This document shows, piece by piece, positions 21,801 through 32,223 of a stretch of DNA of 64,000 bases (its first letter is position 1; each line of letters starts with the position of its first letter). The notes below the pieces were generated by a model, which was not told the DNA's origin, searched no databases, and saw only the letters and a program-made list of their open reading frames with translations. The position numbers were made by a program, and so were the translations under genes. The stretch spans positions 1-64,000 of the forward strand of contig JAHRBC010000001.1 of the NCBI GenBank assembly GCA_022702545.1. Direction: 5' to 3'. This stretch comes from Phycomyces nitens (lineage: Eukaryota > Mucoromycota > Mucoromycetes > Mucorales > Phycomycetaceae).

Positions 21801-23354
21801 AGTGGGTAAACGAATAATAGATTCCGATAAAGGACAGTATGACTCAACGGGGATATTCTTATTCTCCTCCAAGGCTTCTTTAATAGAGCTCATAAATTCT
21901 GCTCGTTGCTGTGCTGTGCCAGCCGGCAAATTATCAGGTTCAAACTTTTTCTCTTTATCGATATTCAGGTTTTCATAAATGGCGGCATAGTCTTTTGCAT
22001 TATCTGAATGGACATATTCGCCTTCGATATCATATGCAACATTAATTAATCCAATATTCATTTTTGCCAAGATATCTCTTCCAAGGAGGATATCGAAATT
22101 GAAACCCATATTAAACTCTAACACCTCTGGTGCATGTTTAAAGGTAATGCCATTTATATATTTAAAATTCAAAGGATCAGTTTTTCCTAATCTCTTTGTA
22201 CTACTATTCTTGGACAGAAAGTTAAAGGAACCAATTGAAGCATTTATTTTTGTTATTTGTAAATTGTTATTTAAACATTTCAAATTTATAAAAGTGCGGG
22301 AACTGCCTGTATCGATCATCCCAATGAGCTTCTGGTTCTCTATAATGATTGGAGTTGTAAGATTAAATGCATCATTAGCTTTAATTCTTCTCTCAATTCT
22401 GTCAAGTAGATACTTACATTCAAACGATATCTCTTCCATGTCTTCATCAATCCTGTCCTGGATTGCCTTGAGCGTCTGCTCAGACTTATCCTTCGCGGGA
22501 GACTGGGATACCATTAGAATCGGCTCATTGTTCTTGCTCTTGCAGACATGACCGTGGTGGTAGTTTTCACCACAACGTCTGCATGGATTGCGACTGTTGA
22601 GACTACTGGCTTTGTTCTTGCGGTTTATCAAGGTAAAACATTTACTAGACTCATGGGTAGGATTCTTCCCATGGTGCGAGCAGAAAAATGTTTTCTCATG
22701 CTTTGTAATCTTGCTGGTGTGGTGGTGTGGCTTCTTTCTGGGATGGTCCTCATATTTCTTCTCAGGTTGCCCATGGGCACCAGGAATCAAACGGGTTGCC
22801 TCAGCATAGAGCCTATTGTCATCCCCAAGGATGTCTCTGCCAATCTGCGTGATCTGCTCCACAGTCCACTCACGCTTTGCTTCCCCATTGGGAGAGCGAG
22901 CCATGGTAACTTTTATCAACGTTTGCACTGACAAGGCCAACGAAGCAAGGAAGCGATCAGCGATACGAGGATCGTCTTTGTTTAGACCAGCATTGTATAC
23001 CGCTCGGAGGAACTTCTTGGAGTAATCACCGATTGACTCAGTGTTCTTCATTACCATTGTAAAGACCTGGTCTGTAAATCGTCGAGACACCAGGCTGGAA
23101 CCATGTCTTTCGTTGAAGCACGATTTCGCCGATTTCCAACTGTTACACTTCTTGAGATCCGTCTCTACCCATCCATCATCTGTATGAGGCAAGCAGAGCG
23201 GCAGGAATTTCATCCAAACTTTTTCGATGTCCAAGGATGAAGACTCGATTACATTCTCAAAGGTACGTAGGAAATGTCCAACTGATTCAAACACCTCTTC
23301 ACTTGGGAAGGGCTTTATGATACTAGCAGCCAATTGGAATTTGGGGAGATCTCT
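18897..23354 (-). CDS. Chromovirus Gag-Pol with C-terminal chromodomain
   Basis: About 1,485 codons in the same frame as the short gag ORF at 23355-23768. In order: Gag core; a CX2CX4HX4C zinc knuckle (CRRCGENYHHGHVC) at about residue 252 counted from 23333; protease (IDTGSS); reverse transcriptase whose catalytic motif reads FVDD; RNase H (TDASLYGAACLLF); integrase with an HHCC region (HSFGHFGSQ, CPECQKH) and a DDE core (IDLCGEFP, QSDNGLEF, HPQGNGIAEAS). Near the C-terminus is a chromodomain (YEVEDIRDHR, EYLVKWAGYG, NTWQ). In chromoviruses that domain directs integration to marked chromatin. The frame starts after a stop, so it needs readthrough, reinitiation or an unmutated ancestor. Confidence 0.93.
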   Translation of the reverse strand, partial: RDLPKFQLAASIIKPFPSEEVFESVGHFLRTFENVIESSSLDIEKVWMKFLPLCLPHTDDGWVETDLKKCNSWKSAKSCFNERHGSSLVSRRFTDQVFTMVMKNTESIGDYSKKFLRAVYNAGLNKDDPRIADRFLASLALSVQTLIKVTMARSPNGEAKREWTVEQITQIGRDILGDDNRLYAEATRLIPGAHGQPEKKYEDHPRKKPHHHTSKITKHEKTFFCSHHGKNPTHESSKCFTLINRKNKASSLNSRNPCRRCGENYHHGHVCKSKNNEPILMVSQSPAKDKSEQTLKAIQDRIDEDMEEISFECKYLLDRIERRIKANDAFNLTTPIIIENQKLIGMIDTGSSRTFINLKCLNNNLQITKINASIGSFNFLSKNSSTKRLGKTDPLNFKYINGITFKHAPEVLEFNMGFNFDILLGRDILAKMNIGLINVAYDIEGEYVHSDNAKDYAAIYENLNIDKEKKFEPDNLPAGTAQQRAEFMSSIKEALEENKNIPVESYCPLSESIIRLPTKEGATAYRRQYPIPHALRPTLDKQVKEWLETGTIVKSKTNTSFNSPMLLVPKRNKAGEIVSHRVCLDVRLLNQILPPTFNYPIPKIQTIFQNLSGKKFFTTLDLSNAYHRFKVAPEDVHKLTFTHLDGQQYSFIKGCFGLKMLTSQFQHVMATLFDKIDCVQNFVDDCIVASETFEQHVKDVKLVIEKLSSAKLILNSEKCVWFQHSVRLLGFVVNETGTKVDKRKLTNVDKWPIPRTAKQIQQFMGLINYFRDYIPMISKVAEPISRLSHAKNVSDQWTDEQTQSFKALKDILHKDLILHYADMSREMYVATDASLYGAACLLFQRDEQGRDKYISFVSTSLSPSQRRWSTTKRELYAVVLALEKFRPFLWGRQFTIFTDHRALIYLHTQKITNPMMIGWIETILDFDFKVVHIPGLLNKLPDLLSRLYPPEDSDKLVEDDGLRKIRTDNLQPKSRVIVRKKKYSKDRVLNVLATQLVENVSETSDYMSPPEEKRNGLLKEAHSFGHFGSQAIVNDLHSQGLHWTNIYEEAKEIIRSCPECQKHNISKRGYHPLTNVVAFRPFDHVAIDLCGEFPVSEDGHTYMLVLVDVCSKYVILRPLPNKNSTTIAKALIKIFGDYGFPKVMQSDNGLEFRNSLMSSLSKELGIDRRYSTAYHPQGNGIAEASVKIAENTVRKMMRANSNDWCHYLPIVQLCINRHIPQKTLSAPFSLMYARRVNVPDEYSDKGKHSLPKATMTIDELEKQIDHMENIIFPAINERVLRINEELKKKYDHKNILIDIPKGTHIMVRLPHRSNKLAPIYEGPYTVVRKNKGGSYELKDEQGELLHRNYTPSELKMVTIDESTIENELYEVEDIRDHRGTAGQREYLVKWAGYGERANTWQMAEDFTDSIIVQKYWKKVRELERLENERAEDLINKSASSNKKTVHTSKLNGKSNNNDEHKKRTLPTTLSREERLHKRRAIKNQK

Positions 23355-23768
23355 TCAGTTGAGAGTCAACCCTCCTCCACGGCCAGCTCTCTCTGTGTTC
23401 GCACCAGGAGAGGCAAGCATCTCGCTGCACTTTTCAAGGCTTGCAATAGCCAATCTTGTGCGCTCGATCCTGCGGAGTGCATCATCAGCTGCTTGCTCAT
23501 TGTTTGCTACATGAGCAGCGCTGAAGGCCTCAATGTGATTACCCAATTCGGCCTTAAGAGCGGCCACACAGGAGGAAGCAGTAGCTGCTTCTCTACCAAC
23601 AGAAGGGAAACCAGAACCAGAAACAGAACCAAAACCAGGGGCAGCATCCGGACACAGGACAGGTGCACTCAAGTCAGAGAAAAGTTCATCCGCAGACATG
23701 GGGGACAAGGTAGCCTCCTCAGGAACAGTGGTCAAACCAGCGGGGAACAAGTCAGCAGGAGAGTTCAT
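23355..23768 (-). CDS. N-terminal Gag ORF of the chromovirus, 137 aa, ending in an in-frame TGA
   Basis: It starts at an ATG 20 nt inside the 5' LTR. The protein is rich in Ala, Ser and Pro, with an alanine-rich helical region (HVANNEQAADDALRRIE). It ends GGLTLN-stop, and the same frame continues directly into the large Gag-Pol. The stop is either a nonsense change (CGA to TGA is a simple path) or a recoding site. I see no definite readthrough context. Confidence 0.75.
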   Translation of the reverse strand: MNSPADLFPAGLTTVPEEATLSPMSADELFSDLSAPVLCPDAAPGFGSVSGSGFPSVGREAATASSCVAALKAELGNHIEAFSAAHVANNEQAADDALRRIERTRLAIASLEKCSEMLASPGANTERAGRGGGLTLN

Positions 23769-23787
23769 TGTAGTTCACGAAAAAAAA

Positions 23788-24406
23788 TGTTGTGGGTAGA
23801 AATAAACTTGGAAAGATACGAAAGAATTCGTGAGAACTTGTGTAGGGTGTTTATTCCAAAGAAAAAGGTTATGTTTCTACACAGAACTAACTACTGATAT
23901 TTATATGTTTTCTGATTTATAATTCAGTATATGCTTTGGTAATATTTATCACGATGAGTCATCTTCCAGGAGTATTGTCTTTCTGGAAAGATCCAGAGAG
24001 ACCTATTGATATGATACTTCTCCAGTCAGATCAGCCAGAGAGCTTTGGTAAAGAAGAGCATTTATGCTATTGGTAATATTTTAATATTCCGACCCAGATA
24101 CTCGGGTAATGTTTTTAGAATTATTAATTCATTGTAGTTGTAGTCTCTCAATCAAGTATTCATATAATCAACGAAATATGTAGATGGAATATGATGATGC
24201 CATTAGATAAATATGTGTATATCTGTATATCCCATATTATGGTGATAACAATAATAATAATAAATAATAATCAATTATGTGTATGATGATCTGTGTATTG
24301 GATAATCTCATAAAGCCAGATCCGTTTGACTGGAATAGCTGAGGATATTATTTTATCCTTCAGTCTTACTCTCAGATTCAGCAGTGATCAATACTCATTT
24401 ACAACA
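23788..24406 (-). repeat. 5' LTR of the chromovirus
   Basis: This 619-bp LTR is the partner of 18105-18723 and is followed by the AGCAC duplication. Confidence 0.94.
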
Positions 24407-26289
24407 AGCACAAACACGAACACCACCAGGGAACATAGCCGTCTTGATTGTCATTCCAGTGTAAAATTCAACCAATTCGTCAACAAGAGGCTCAAGAAAG
24501 TTGTTCATCTGATCGGTCTTTGCTTCCTTTGGCCCTGGCATGACACCAACAAGAATGATATTTTCTGGCTTCATCCTTTCTTCCCTGGGCAAGTTGTTGA
24601 TCGACAGATACAACGCACCACTGGCATGAGTGCGCCCATCGAATGGCTGAAACCAATCCACGTTCAATGTCAACATGAGGGAATGGTCACTACGGCTAAG
24701 AAATCGGCAGTTATCTACCGTTTTGGTCACATAACTACCGTTTTTCTTCACTAAAAAAATGGTAGTTATCTGCCGTTTTGGTAACATTGCTACCGTTTGT
24801 TTGGTGGGGCAAAACGGTGGATATGACCCTGTGTAAGGCGAGTTTGGTAGTAGCTACCATTTTTTGCTAATAAAAAATCGGCAGATAACTACCGTTTTGG
24901 TAACATAACTACTGTTTTTCTTCACTAAAAATACGGTAGATATCTGCCGTTTTGGTAACATTGCTACCGTTTGTTTGGTGGGGCAAAACGGTGGATATGA
25001 CCCTGTGTAAGGCGAGTTTGGTAGTAGCTACCATTTTTTGCTAATAAAAAAACGGCAGATAACTACCGTTTTGGTAACATAACTACCATTTTTTTATCCA
25101 ACCAAAAATGCTTCTGTTATACACTATAATCTCTCTTTTATAGTACTCTATTTGATAATGGGTTCTGCTATTCTTTTATGACCATTCTTTTGAAAGAATG
25201 GTTTATTCTTTATTATAGAATGTCTTGATTTAATTCATACCGTATTTTGCGCACAATTATTATAGAAAAATACTTAAAACTAATGCTATTTAATATTATA
25301 AAACATATATAGTACAAACCTTTGTTATAAGCTATACACGCATAATAATACTACGTTGATATACATTAGATGATCCTTAGCATTCATCAATTGCTAAAAA
25401 TTCATTGTGGTTAGAAAAAGAAGCGATCATATAAACCTAGTACATTATTTTGTATTGCTTACAAGTATATATTATGCTTGTCAATTACTATACCATGCCT
25501 CTTGTTTTGAATGATTATACTGAAAGGGATCTCCAGAAATAAACACTATATGTAATAGGAGGTCAATAGAATATGTACTGAAAAATTAGTTGAAGAATAA
25601 TATAATTATTAGACAATCGTCTTACCATAGAAAATCAACTTTGGCATATTCAAATCATATGATTCAAAACTGATTCGAATCTCATTGTAGCAAACAGAGT
25701 AATCAGCTCATTAGAAAAGAAAAGTGTATATCTTACAGAGATTGCCAAGTGTAAAAAGGACAAACCGTATTGTAATATAGCCGTAAAAAGTTTTCGCTCT
25801 TTTGTTTCTGGGGGAAAAAGAGCGAGCTGCATTTCATTCCTAAATCAAAGGTAATCGAGCTAAAGATGGTTCAATTGGGATGTCAATCAGGTGTTTATAA
25901 CCGTGCCGATCTTACATGAAGGAGGCTCATTTGGTTTTAATTCAAAGAGTCATTGCAAAGACAAGACAAGAGAAGCAAAAAGAAAAAGAAAAAAGAAAGC
26001 ACACTAAGCATATGCTAAAAATGCAACAGGGCCAATAAGAGTTGCCTAAAAGAACAATCTTAAACCCTTGTTTTATTGCTTAGCACTTACACAATACTCG
26101 TTTTTGGCGGTATAGAGCTATATTAAAGAGTAGAAATATTATATTGGCATTAGATTAGCAATAGATGATCAACAAAGCAATCACCTGTTGCACATCTGTC
26201 ATGATTGCTAATTCGACACCATCACCAAGTTGCAACATCTCATCTTCAAAAAAGAAAAGAACGACTTGCACTTTGCTGCTATATTGTGA

Positions 26290-27500
26290 TAAATAATATT
26301 GTATTAACTATAATGTGTATTCAAAACATATATTAAAGAGTCAACTTACTTTATTATTCTCTATTATTTATTTATGAGCTTGGCTATTGATTGTAAAGCC
26401 TTTTCCAAGTCTTTTGGTGCACAGCATTCTATAATATTTATATTGATTCTGAGATAGACCATTATATTATTTTATGGCCATAGGATAGTGTTCTCGTCAA
26501 TTAAATAGTGTTTGATAATATAAGACCATGCTTTTAGTTGATGCCGCGATTCATAGTCAAAGGATGGTTTGAGAAAAATATTAACAAAAACAAAGGTTAT
26601 TCCCTAGGGTTCTCTTGTGCCATATTTTTTGATCTTAATGATAAAGCATATTATGTAAATGAAGTTTACTCTTTTCTTTGAGACCACCACCTGTATCAAT
26701 TGCTAACTTACCAAGCTAATCAAGGTATTTGTCCAATAGATCTCTTTTTATACCAAATATCCATTTATAATAAATGAAAAATATATACAAACCAAACACT
26801 TTAACAAACTATTGACTTTTGAATGTCCCTTTGGGTTGATCAATCTTCATTTGACTGCAAAGGTTTTTGGTAAAAATATTAATAAAATAGCTTGCTGTCC
26901 GATACTTGCCAAGCATGGATAATAACCATATCCTTTACATTGTGAACAAAGGAATGGCCCTTGTATCTTAATATAACTTTTACGTTGCCAGATAAAATAA
27001 AAACACAAGTTAAATCATAGTATAGTATTTTATTGTTGTTACAATCGATTATTACCTTTTCCATAAGATACACTTTAAGAATCTGTGCAACTTACTTTCC
27101 CAACAAGTTTATAGCAAGACTATATCTCGGTCTCTTATAAACTATTCAAAATTACCTGACACACCTTTTTTCATATAATAAATCACCGAGGCCCATTACA
27201 AAGCTGTTCCACTCAATTCATAGAGAGAATTATAAGTAAACTGGATAAGCTCATTAGATACTTTGAAATTCGCGGCTATATCAATATAGCAATGAGTATG
27301 TATCATAATATTAAACTTTTGTAACCACATACATATACTAAAGCTCGTTTTTGGGATATTTTCAATGGGAGAAGTGGTGACCAACTGTGTAAGCTTTTCA
27401 GTCAATTTTTCTATTTAAATATTAATGTTATACATGGCATAAGAATAGTATAAATGAAGTTCTGTTTAGTTATTACCTGTGACATACTGATTTGAATGCT
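26290..27500. other. Interior of the deleted CACTA-2 copy
   Basis: AT-rich, without a supportable gene. It separates the remnants of the two CACTA-2 genes. Confidence 0.45.
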
Positions 27501-28040
27501 ATGGAGGTTGATTTTTCCACTGTCATCGTTAATGTCCATCATTGGACGGATTCAACTTTGCATTCTTCATTTAAATACCCAATCGGCAAGATTAGCACCA
27601 ACAATCACCACCCAACACCCCCTTGTCCTTGTAGAAAATAAATATAGTATTAGTAAAAACACAAAGTAAGAATCACTTGCTATTTGTACATGCTTACCTA
27701 GTAATCACAATATAACTAATGAAAACCAGCTCATTAGTATTGTTCATCTCTACTTTTAGTATAGAGATTAAGACCCTAGTCAATACTTTGTTACTTTAGA
27801 AAAAACTCATGAAGGAGCACGGCATTGCAAACGATGACTTGTATGTAGCAGAAATAAAGTAGCAGCCCGTACTTTGTACAACGGGCTATATACTACAACC
27901 GACATTTGCAGTTGTTAATGTAGATGACGTCCAACATCAACGACTCAATCAATACCTACCAGATGGAAATAATTCTATTTTATTGCACTGTACTACATAT
28001 TCAAGAATAATTGACGCGTCACCATGAGTAGCCTCTCTAT
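27501..28040 (+). pseudogene. C-terminal remnant of a CACTA-2 transposase
   Basis: Translation gives pieces similar to the C-terminus of the transposase at 32224-35312: a segment around NVHHWTDSTLHSS, then KLMKEHGIANDD, then TFAVVNVDDVQHQ. Stops and frame changes are present. A second copy is at 46371-47332. Confidence 0.6.
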
Positions 28041-29650
28041 TCTATAATTCATTCTTTATAATGCCCTCTCTATACTTCTTTATATTATTATATGGACACC
28101 AAATAAAATAAAGCAGCTAATAATGTCAAAAACAAAAATTTGGTTTCAAAAAACGGTAGTTATGTTACCGTTTCGTTTACACAGGACAAAAATTATTTTT
28201 CTCAAGAATGCGCAACATCTTCAACACCAAATAAAATGCTCATTTCGATAAACAACGTTACCTAAAATTTTACGAGCCCTTTCTATGGTACTACAACTAC
28301 CTCATTGCCAGAGGAAAAGAGATTCCATGCGACTTTTATGAATCGGGATCGATGACATTACCTTTCAACCACAATCTGCGGAGAAAAAGCAGTCTAAAAT
28401 CAGAAAAAACGGCAGTTATGTTACCGTTTCAGTAGCTGTTCCCACTCCTCTCGCCGTAGTGGGTTATCATCAACAAATGGCATTTCGTTATCATCCAGCA
28501 ACTCATTCCACATTGCACCATCGTATATATCAAGGAAGGTGTTCTCCACGGTCTCTCTTGATCTCCATTGCAATATCTTGTCCTCAAATCCAGGCTTACA
28601 GAGATACTGTGTCAAAGTGTTCTTGAGCGAATTGTATGGGAACACCATGAACGGAATAGGATCTCTGGCAGATTGATCGTGGAAAAGAGGATTGTTGCAA
28701 ATTTGGGCTTGTGTAGTCGAGTACTTCTTGAAGGTGCATGCTGGCTGGTGATTGTCTGGCAAGTAAATTGCAAAGCACTTGTTGCAAACGGTGTACTTTA
28801 CAATGCCTTTGGTCATGGTATCAAATCCGGTCATTGCTTTCAAGGCGTTGACAGTAATAGGCAGGTCAGCATCCTTCTCAAAGGCAACAAGAAGATGGCG
28901 GAAGAATTTGAGCATGGCCGATCCTCCCGTTTGCACCAAGTAGAATGCTTGGAAGATAACACCAAAGATGGCCATGAACTGGCTAGTTTGGGACATGTCA
29001 TGAATCTTCAAGGATCCAACTACAAAGGAAAGTATATGATAAATAACTTGTATACAATTAAATATGTTTGTATTTTATGTATACATACTTGAAGCCATCA
29101 TTTGTTCAAAACCATTGCCGCCATCAATCTCAGTCTCATCTTCATCGCTAGATTCATCATTTGAATCGGAATCCTCATTGTCAGCTGCAATGAGTGATGA
29201 CTCAACATCTGATTCCTCCTCAACGTCAAAAACATCGTCTTCTCTCAAGAAAGGTATCTGTTGTCCAGTAGTTTTGACTGACATGATAGAAAAGTTGTCT
29301 TCATCTATAATAAAATAAAAGTTAGTACCTGTAATTGATAACCAAAATATATCACACTTACAATCAATAAACTCATTAGAAACATCAGGCATTATGATAT
29401 CTGACTCTTCTTCAACTGTGCTTCTGACATTGGCTGTAATAATTAACAACAAACATTATTAGATTATGAATAACGATATACAATTTCACTTACAATCATC
29501 TCTATCCTTGGGACCAATGCTTGACACATTATCAGAATTCTTATGGCGCATGAATGTCTGTGCATTCTGCAATATTCCATCGGCTGTATATTTGGTACAG
29601 GCCGAACATTTGCACAGGAGGTTGTATGTTTCGTTTTTAATGTTATTCAT

Positions 29651-30239
29651 AATAAAGATTATATGAGCAAGAGGTATTATATTTGGCTCTTTTTTATATG
29701 AATCATATTTCAGAGCGAGACGATATATATTATTAATCCTATCATCAAACACACCATTTATTCATCATTGTCTTTTGATATCTGGGCTTTGAATCAATCT
29801 CTCTTAATATTTATAAGCATTACAAACCCAATCTCTGTTAAATTCAAAAAAAATTGATGGATTACTAATGGTGCCGAAATTATTAATTATCCTTGAATAT
29901 TATTTTTTTATTTTAAAATATTGGTCATTATTATTATGTACACATTGATTCATCTTAAATATATTGAATGTTTTGTCTATAAAATCAATAAAAAAGCAAG
30001 AATCGTAAAAATTTATATAGTTTATAAAAATGAAAAAAAATAGTACCAATTTTATTTATTTATTTTGAAAAGTCATTTAAAATGTGTGCTATTTTGCGTC
30101 AAATCTGCGATTTAGAGCTCATATATGAAATAAAATGCGAAATTAGGTCTCATCATTAAAAAATCATCAAAATGATGGAGTTAGAATTCATTTTTAAAAA
30201 TTCGTAATAATTCAAAATCTCTAATTCTGGCTAATACAA
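29651..30239. other. Right subterminal region of the CACTG transposon
   Basis: AT-rich, with no gene I can support. It is upstream of the transposase start on the minus strand, so it probably contains its promoter. Confidence 0.45.
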
Positions 30240-30255
30240 CCCTTCTTTTGCAGTG
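30240..30255 (-). repeat. Right terminal inverted repeat of the CACTG transposon
   Basis: It is the complement of CACTGCAAAAGAAGGG and is followed by the duplicated ATT. Confidence 0.93.
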
Positions 30256-30378
30256 ATTACAAATTTCTGTAATTACAAACAGATGAATAATCATTTCAAA
30301 TCATGCCTCATTTGTAAAGACAAGTCACTAGAGCTTGTTTCACCCAAAATTAGGCACGACATTCTTCCAATGCTATAA

Positions 30379-30455
30379 TGTCAGGTATCGATCTGGTATT
30401 TCTTTTCTGGCACTTGTAACTAAGTTGCAGAATCAATATCACTGGGGATCGTCAA
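30379..30455 (+). repeat. Truncated Ty3-A-family LTR
   Basis: It matches the first 77 bp of the 376-bp LTR at 7041-7416 with a few changes and then stops where a CACTA end begins. The remainder of this LTR is not found on the other side of that element. Confidence 0.85.
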
Positions 30456-30879
30456 CACTACGGTGGAAAAAACGGTAGCTAACTACCGTTTTGGTAGCAT
30501 TACTACCGTTTTTTCCCACCAAAAAAAACGGTAGTAAAGACTCTGTATAAGGCGATTTCGGTAGCTGTTACCATTTTTTTAGTGCGAAAAAAAAGGGTAG
30601 TTATGAGGCAGGAATAGGCACAGCTACCGTTTTTTTATCCAACCAAAATCGTTTCTTTATATACTATAGCCTCTCTTTTATATTACTTTATATACTAGCA
30701 CCCATTCTTTTTTTACTGCCATTTATTTGAAATAATGGTTTATTTTTTATTATAATTTCGATTTATTTCAAATAATATTAAAATATATATAATAATAATA
30801 TAGAAACACCAAAAGCAAATACTATTTAATATTATAAAACGTATATGGTACAAACCTTTTACTCAATCTATACACGATG

Positions 30880-31365
30880 CCAACAACATGTTGTTATGAC
30901 TTGGATGGCCTTTGGTCTTCACCGATTGCTATAAAAATATTGTGGTCAGAGAATGAAGTAATCAAATAAACCGAGCTTATTATTTTGGATAGCATACCAG
31001 TATACGTTGTGCTTGTCAATCGGCGTGCCAAGCATCTTGTTATGGATCACTGTCATGACTTGGATAGCACCTTTGGTCTTCATCGATTGCTATAAAAATA
31101 TTGTGGTCAGAGAATGAAGCAATCAAATAAACTGAATATATTGTTTTGGGTAGCATACCAGTATATATTGTGCTTGTTAATCAGCGTGCCGAGCATCTTG
31201 TTGTGAATCACTGTCATGACTTGGAAGGCCTTTGGTCTTCATCAATTGCTATAAAGATATCGTGGTCAGAGAATGAAGCAATCAAATAAACCGAGCATAT
31301 TGTTTTGGATAGCATACCAGTATATATTGTGCTTGTTAATCGATATACCAAGCATCTCTTGAATT
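30880..31365. repeat. Three tandem copies of a unit of about 160 bp in CACTA-1
   Basis: Each unit includes TTTGGTCTTCATCGATTGC, TGTGGTCAGAGAATGAAG and AGCATACCAGTATA. Starts of TTTGGTCTTC fall at about 30911, 31072 and 31231. The same array occurs in every CACTA-1 copy here. Confidence 0.85.
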
Positions 31366-32223
31366 AATGCCACTATATGAAACGTACAGATGTAAATACT
31401 AGATGCAGTAGAAGGAGAATAGAGAATGCGCAATATGATTAATTAAAGAGTGTAAACATATTATAATATTCTTACCATAGAAAATATATTGCTGTAAAGT
31501 CAGCTCATAAGATTTAAAACTAATTCGAATATAATGGCAATTGGCAGAATGAGTATATCATTAAGAAAACAATATGCATATTCTACAGAGATTCCCAGGT
31601 GGGGAGGTGGGGAACGACAAACTTTAGTGTAATATAGCTGTAAAAAATTTTCACCTTTTTTTAGTGTCTGAAAAATTATGAGATGAGTGTTTCATTCCTT
31701 GATTAAAGATAGCAGAGCTGAAGATGTGGTATACAAGATTCCAATCGGATGTTTATGTCATTGACAACCTTACATAAGGGAGGGTCATTTAGTTTTACTT
31801 CAAAAAAGTAGAGCAAAGAAAAGAAAAGAAATATAAACTAACCTCGGCGTAATACAGCTATAAAAAAATTTCATTTTTTTTGGTGCTTGAAAAAGGGCGA
31901 GATGTGTGTTTCATTCCTAGATTAAAAACAACAGAGCTGAAGATGTGGTATACAAGATGCCAATCGGGCATTTATTAAGGTGGCAATCTTACGTGATGGA
32001 GAGTTATTCGATTTTATTTCAAAGGAGAGGACCAAAGCAAAGATAAAACAGCTAAATGAAAAGAGGAAAAGAAAAAGTGCCACTACGGCAAGAGGAGTGG
32101 GAACAGCTACCGAAACGGTAACATAACTGCTGTTTTTTGAAACCGATTTTTGGTTTTTGACATTATTAGCCACTTTGTTTTATTCGGTATTAAATATTTG
32201 GGTATGAGAAAATAAGAGAATGA

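Larger units (their letters stand above)
18105..24406 (-). mobile_element. Chromodomain Ty3 retrotransposon (chromovirus)
   Basis: Two 619-bp LTRs (18105-18723 and 23788-24406) begin TGTTGTGGG and end TTTACAACA on the plus strand. I see one difference between them (near 18191 versus 23874), so it is young. The 5-bp duplication AGCAC (18100-18104 and 24407-24411) is exact, and the interrupted transposase frame closes perfectly across it. One minus-strand gag-pol frame fills the inside, with an in-frame TGA at 23355-23357. No TGG-type primer site follows the 5' LTR, so it may be primed in another way. Confidence 0.95.
24688..28461. mobile_element. CACTA-2 element, internally deleted copy (3,774 bp)
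   Basis: The left end is CACTACGGCTAAGAAATC and the right end is the complement of CACTACGGCGAGAGGAGTG. The duplication is GGT (24685-24687 and 28462-28464). It has the same two ends as the full-length element at 32081-40056, in the opposite orientation. Its interior keeps only fragments of the two genes, for example diverged accessory-gene exons at about 26055-26285 (minus). The subterminal 400 bp carry many CGGTAGTTA / TAACTACCG motifs. It lies inside the transposase gene of the CACTG element. Confidence 0.92.
16432..29650 (-). pseudogene. Tnp2-type transposase gene, split by two insertions
   Basis: Coding segments on the minus strand are 29650-29494, 29433-29362, 29304-29089, then one large exon at 29019-28465, 24687-24412 and 18104-16432. 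Leaving out the two insertions and one copy of each target duplication gives 983 codons including the stop, with no other break. The N-terminal part has a cysteine cluster (CKCSAC) and an acidic stretch. The Tnp2 core shows NVDWFQPFDG, LYLSINNLPRE, NIILVGVMPGPKEAK, VACDIPAARK, ACHKC, DPMHNLFLGT and FERYNGKLK. It is the catalytic enzyme of the CACTG element. The start is a best guess; an upstream frame is open but lacks an ATG. The gene is disrupted now, but only by recent insertions. Confidence 0.9.
13094..30255. mobile_element. CACTG-ended Tnp2-type DNA transposon carrying two nested insertions
   Basis: The terminal inverted repeat is 16 bp (CACTGCAAAAGAAGGG at 13094-13109 and its complement at 30240-30255). 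The target-site duplication is ATT (13091-13093 and 30256-30258), and the flanks join to give an intact stretch of LTR4. The total is 17,162 bp. Removing the chromovirus (18105-24406) and the CACTA-2 copy (24688-28461), each with one copy of its duplication, leaves about 7.08 kb. It carries an accessory gene (14803-15901, plus) and a transposase gene (minus) that converge. A 3-bp duplication, CACTN ends and a Tnp2 transposase place it in the CACTA/EnSpm superfamily. Confidence 0.93.
6999..30361 (-). repeat. Solo LTR (family LTR4), 318 bp, split into four pieces by nested insertions
   Basis: The pieces are 6999-7040, 12571-12587, 12938-13093 and 30259-30361. They sum to 318 bp and match, in order, the uninterrupted copy at 50819-51136. 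The ends are TGTCG and CGACA. The target-site duplication is TTCT (6995-6998 and 30362-30365). The three interrupting insertions carry their own duplications ACGT, AAGC and ATT. By comparison with the LTRs of the Ty3 element at 52566-61694, this LTR is in minus orientation. It lies 42 bp downstream of tRNA-Lys. It is the oldest layer of this nest. Confidence 0.93.

Noticed and set aside
25650..25832. 60-codon ORF repeated at 37251-37433
   Set aside because: Conserved only because both lie in the same CACTA-2 subterminal region; no start context or domain.
28568..29092. 174-codon plus-strand ORF
   Set aside because: Antisense shadow of the Tnp2 transposase exon.
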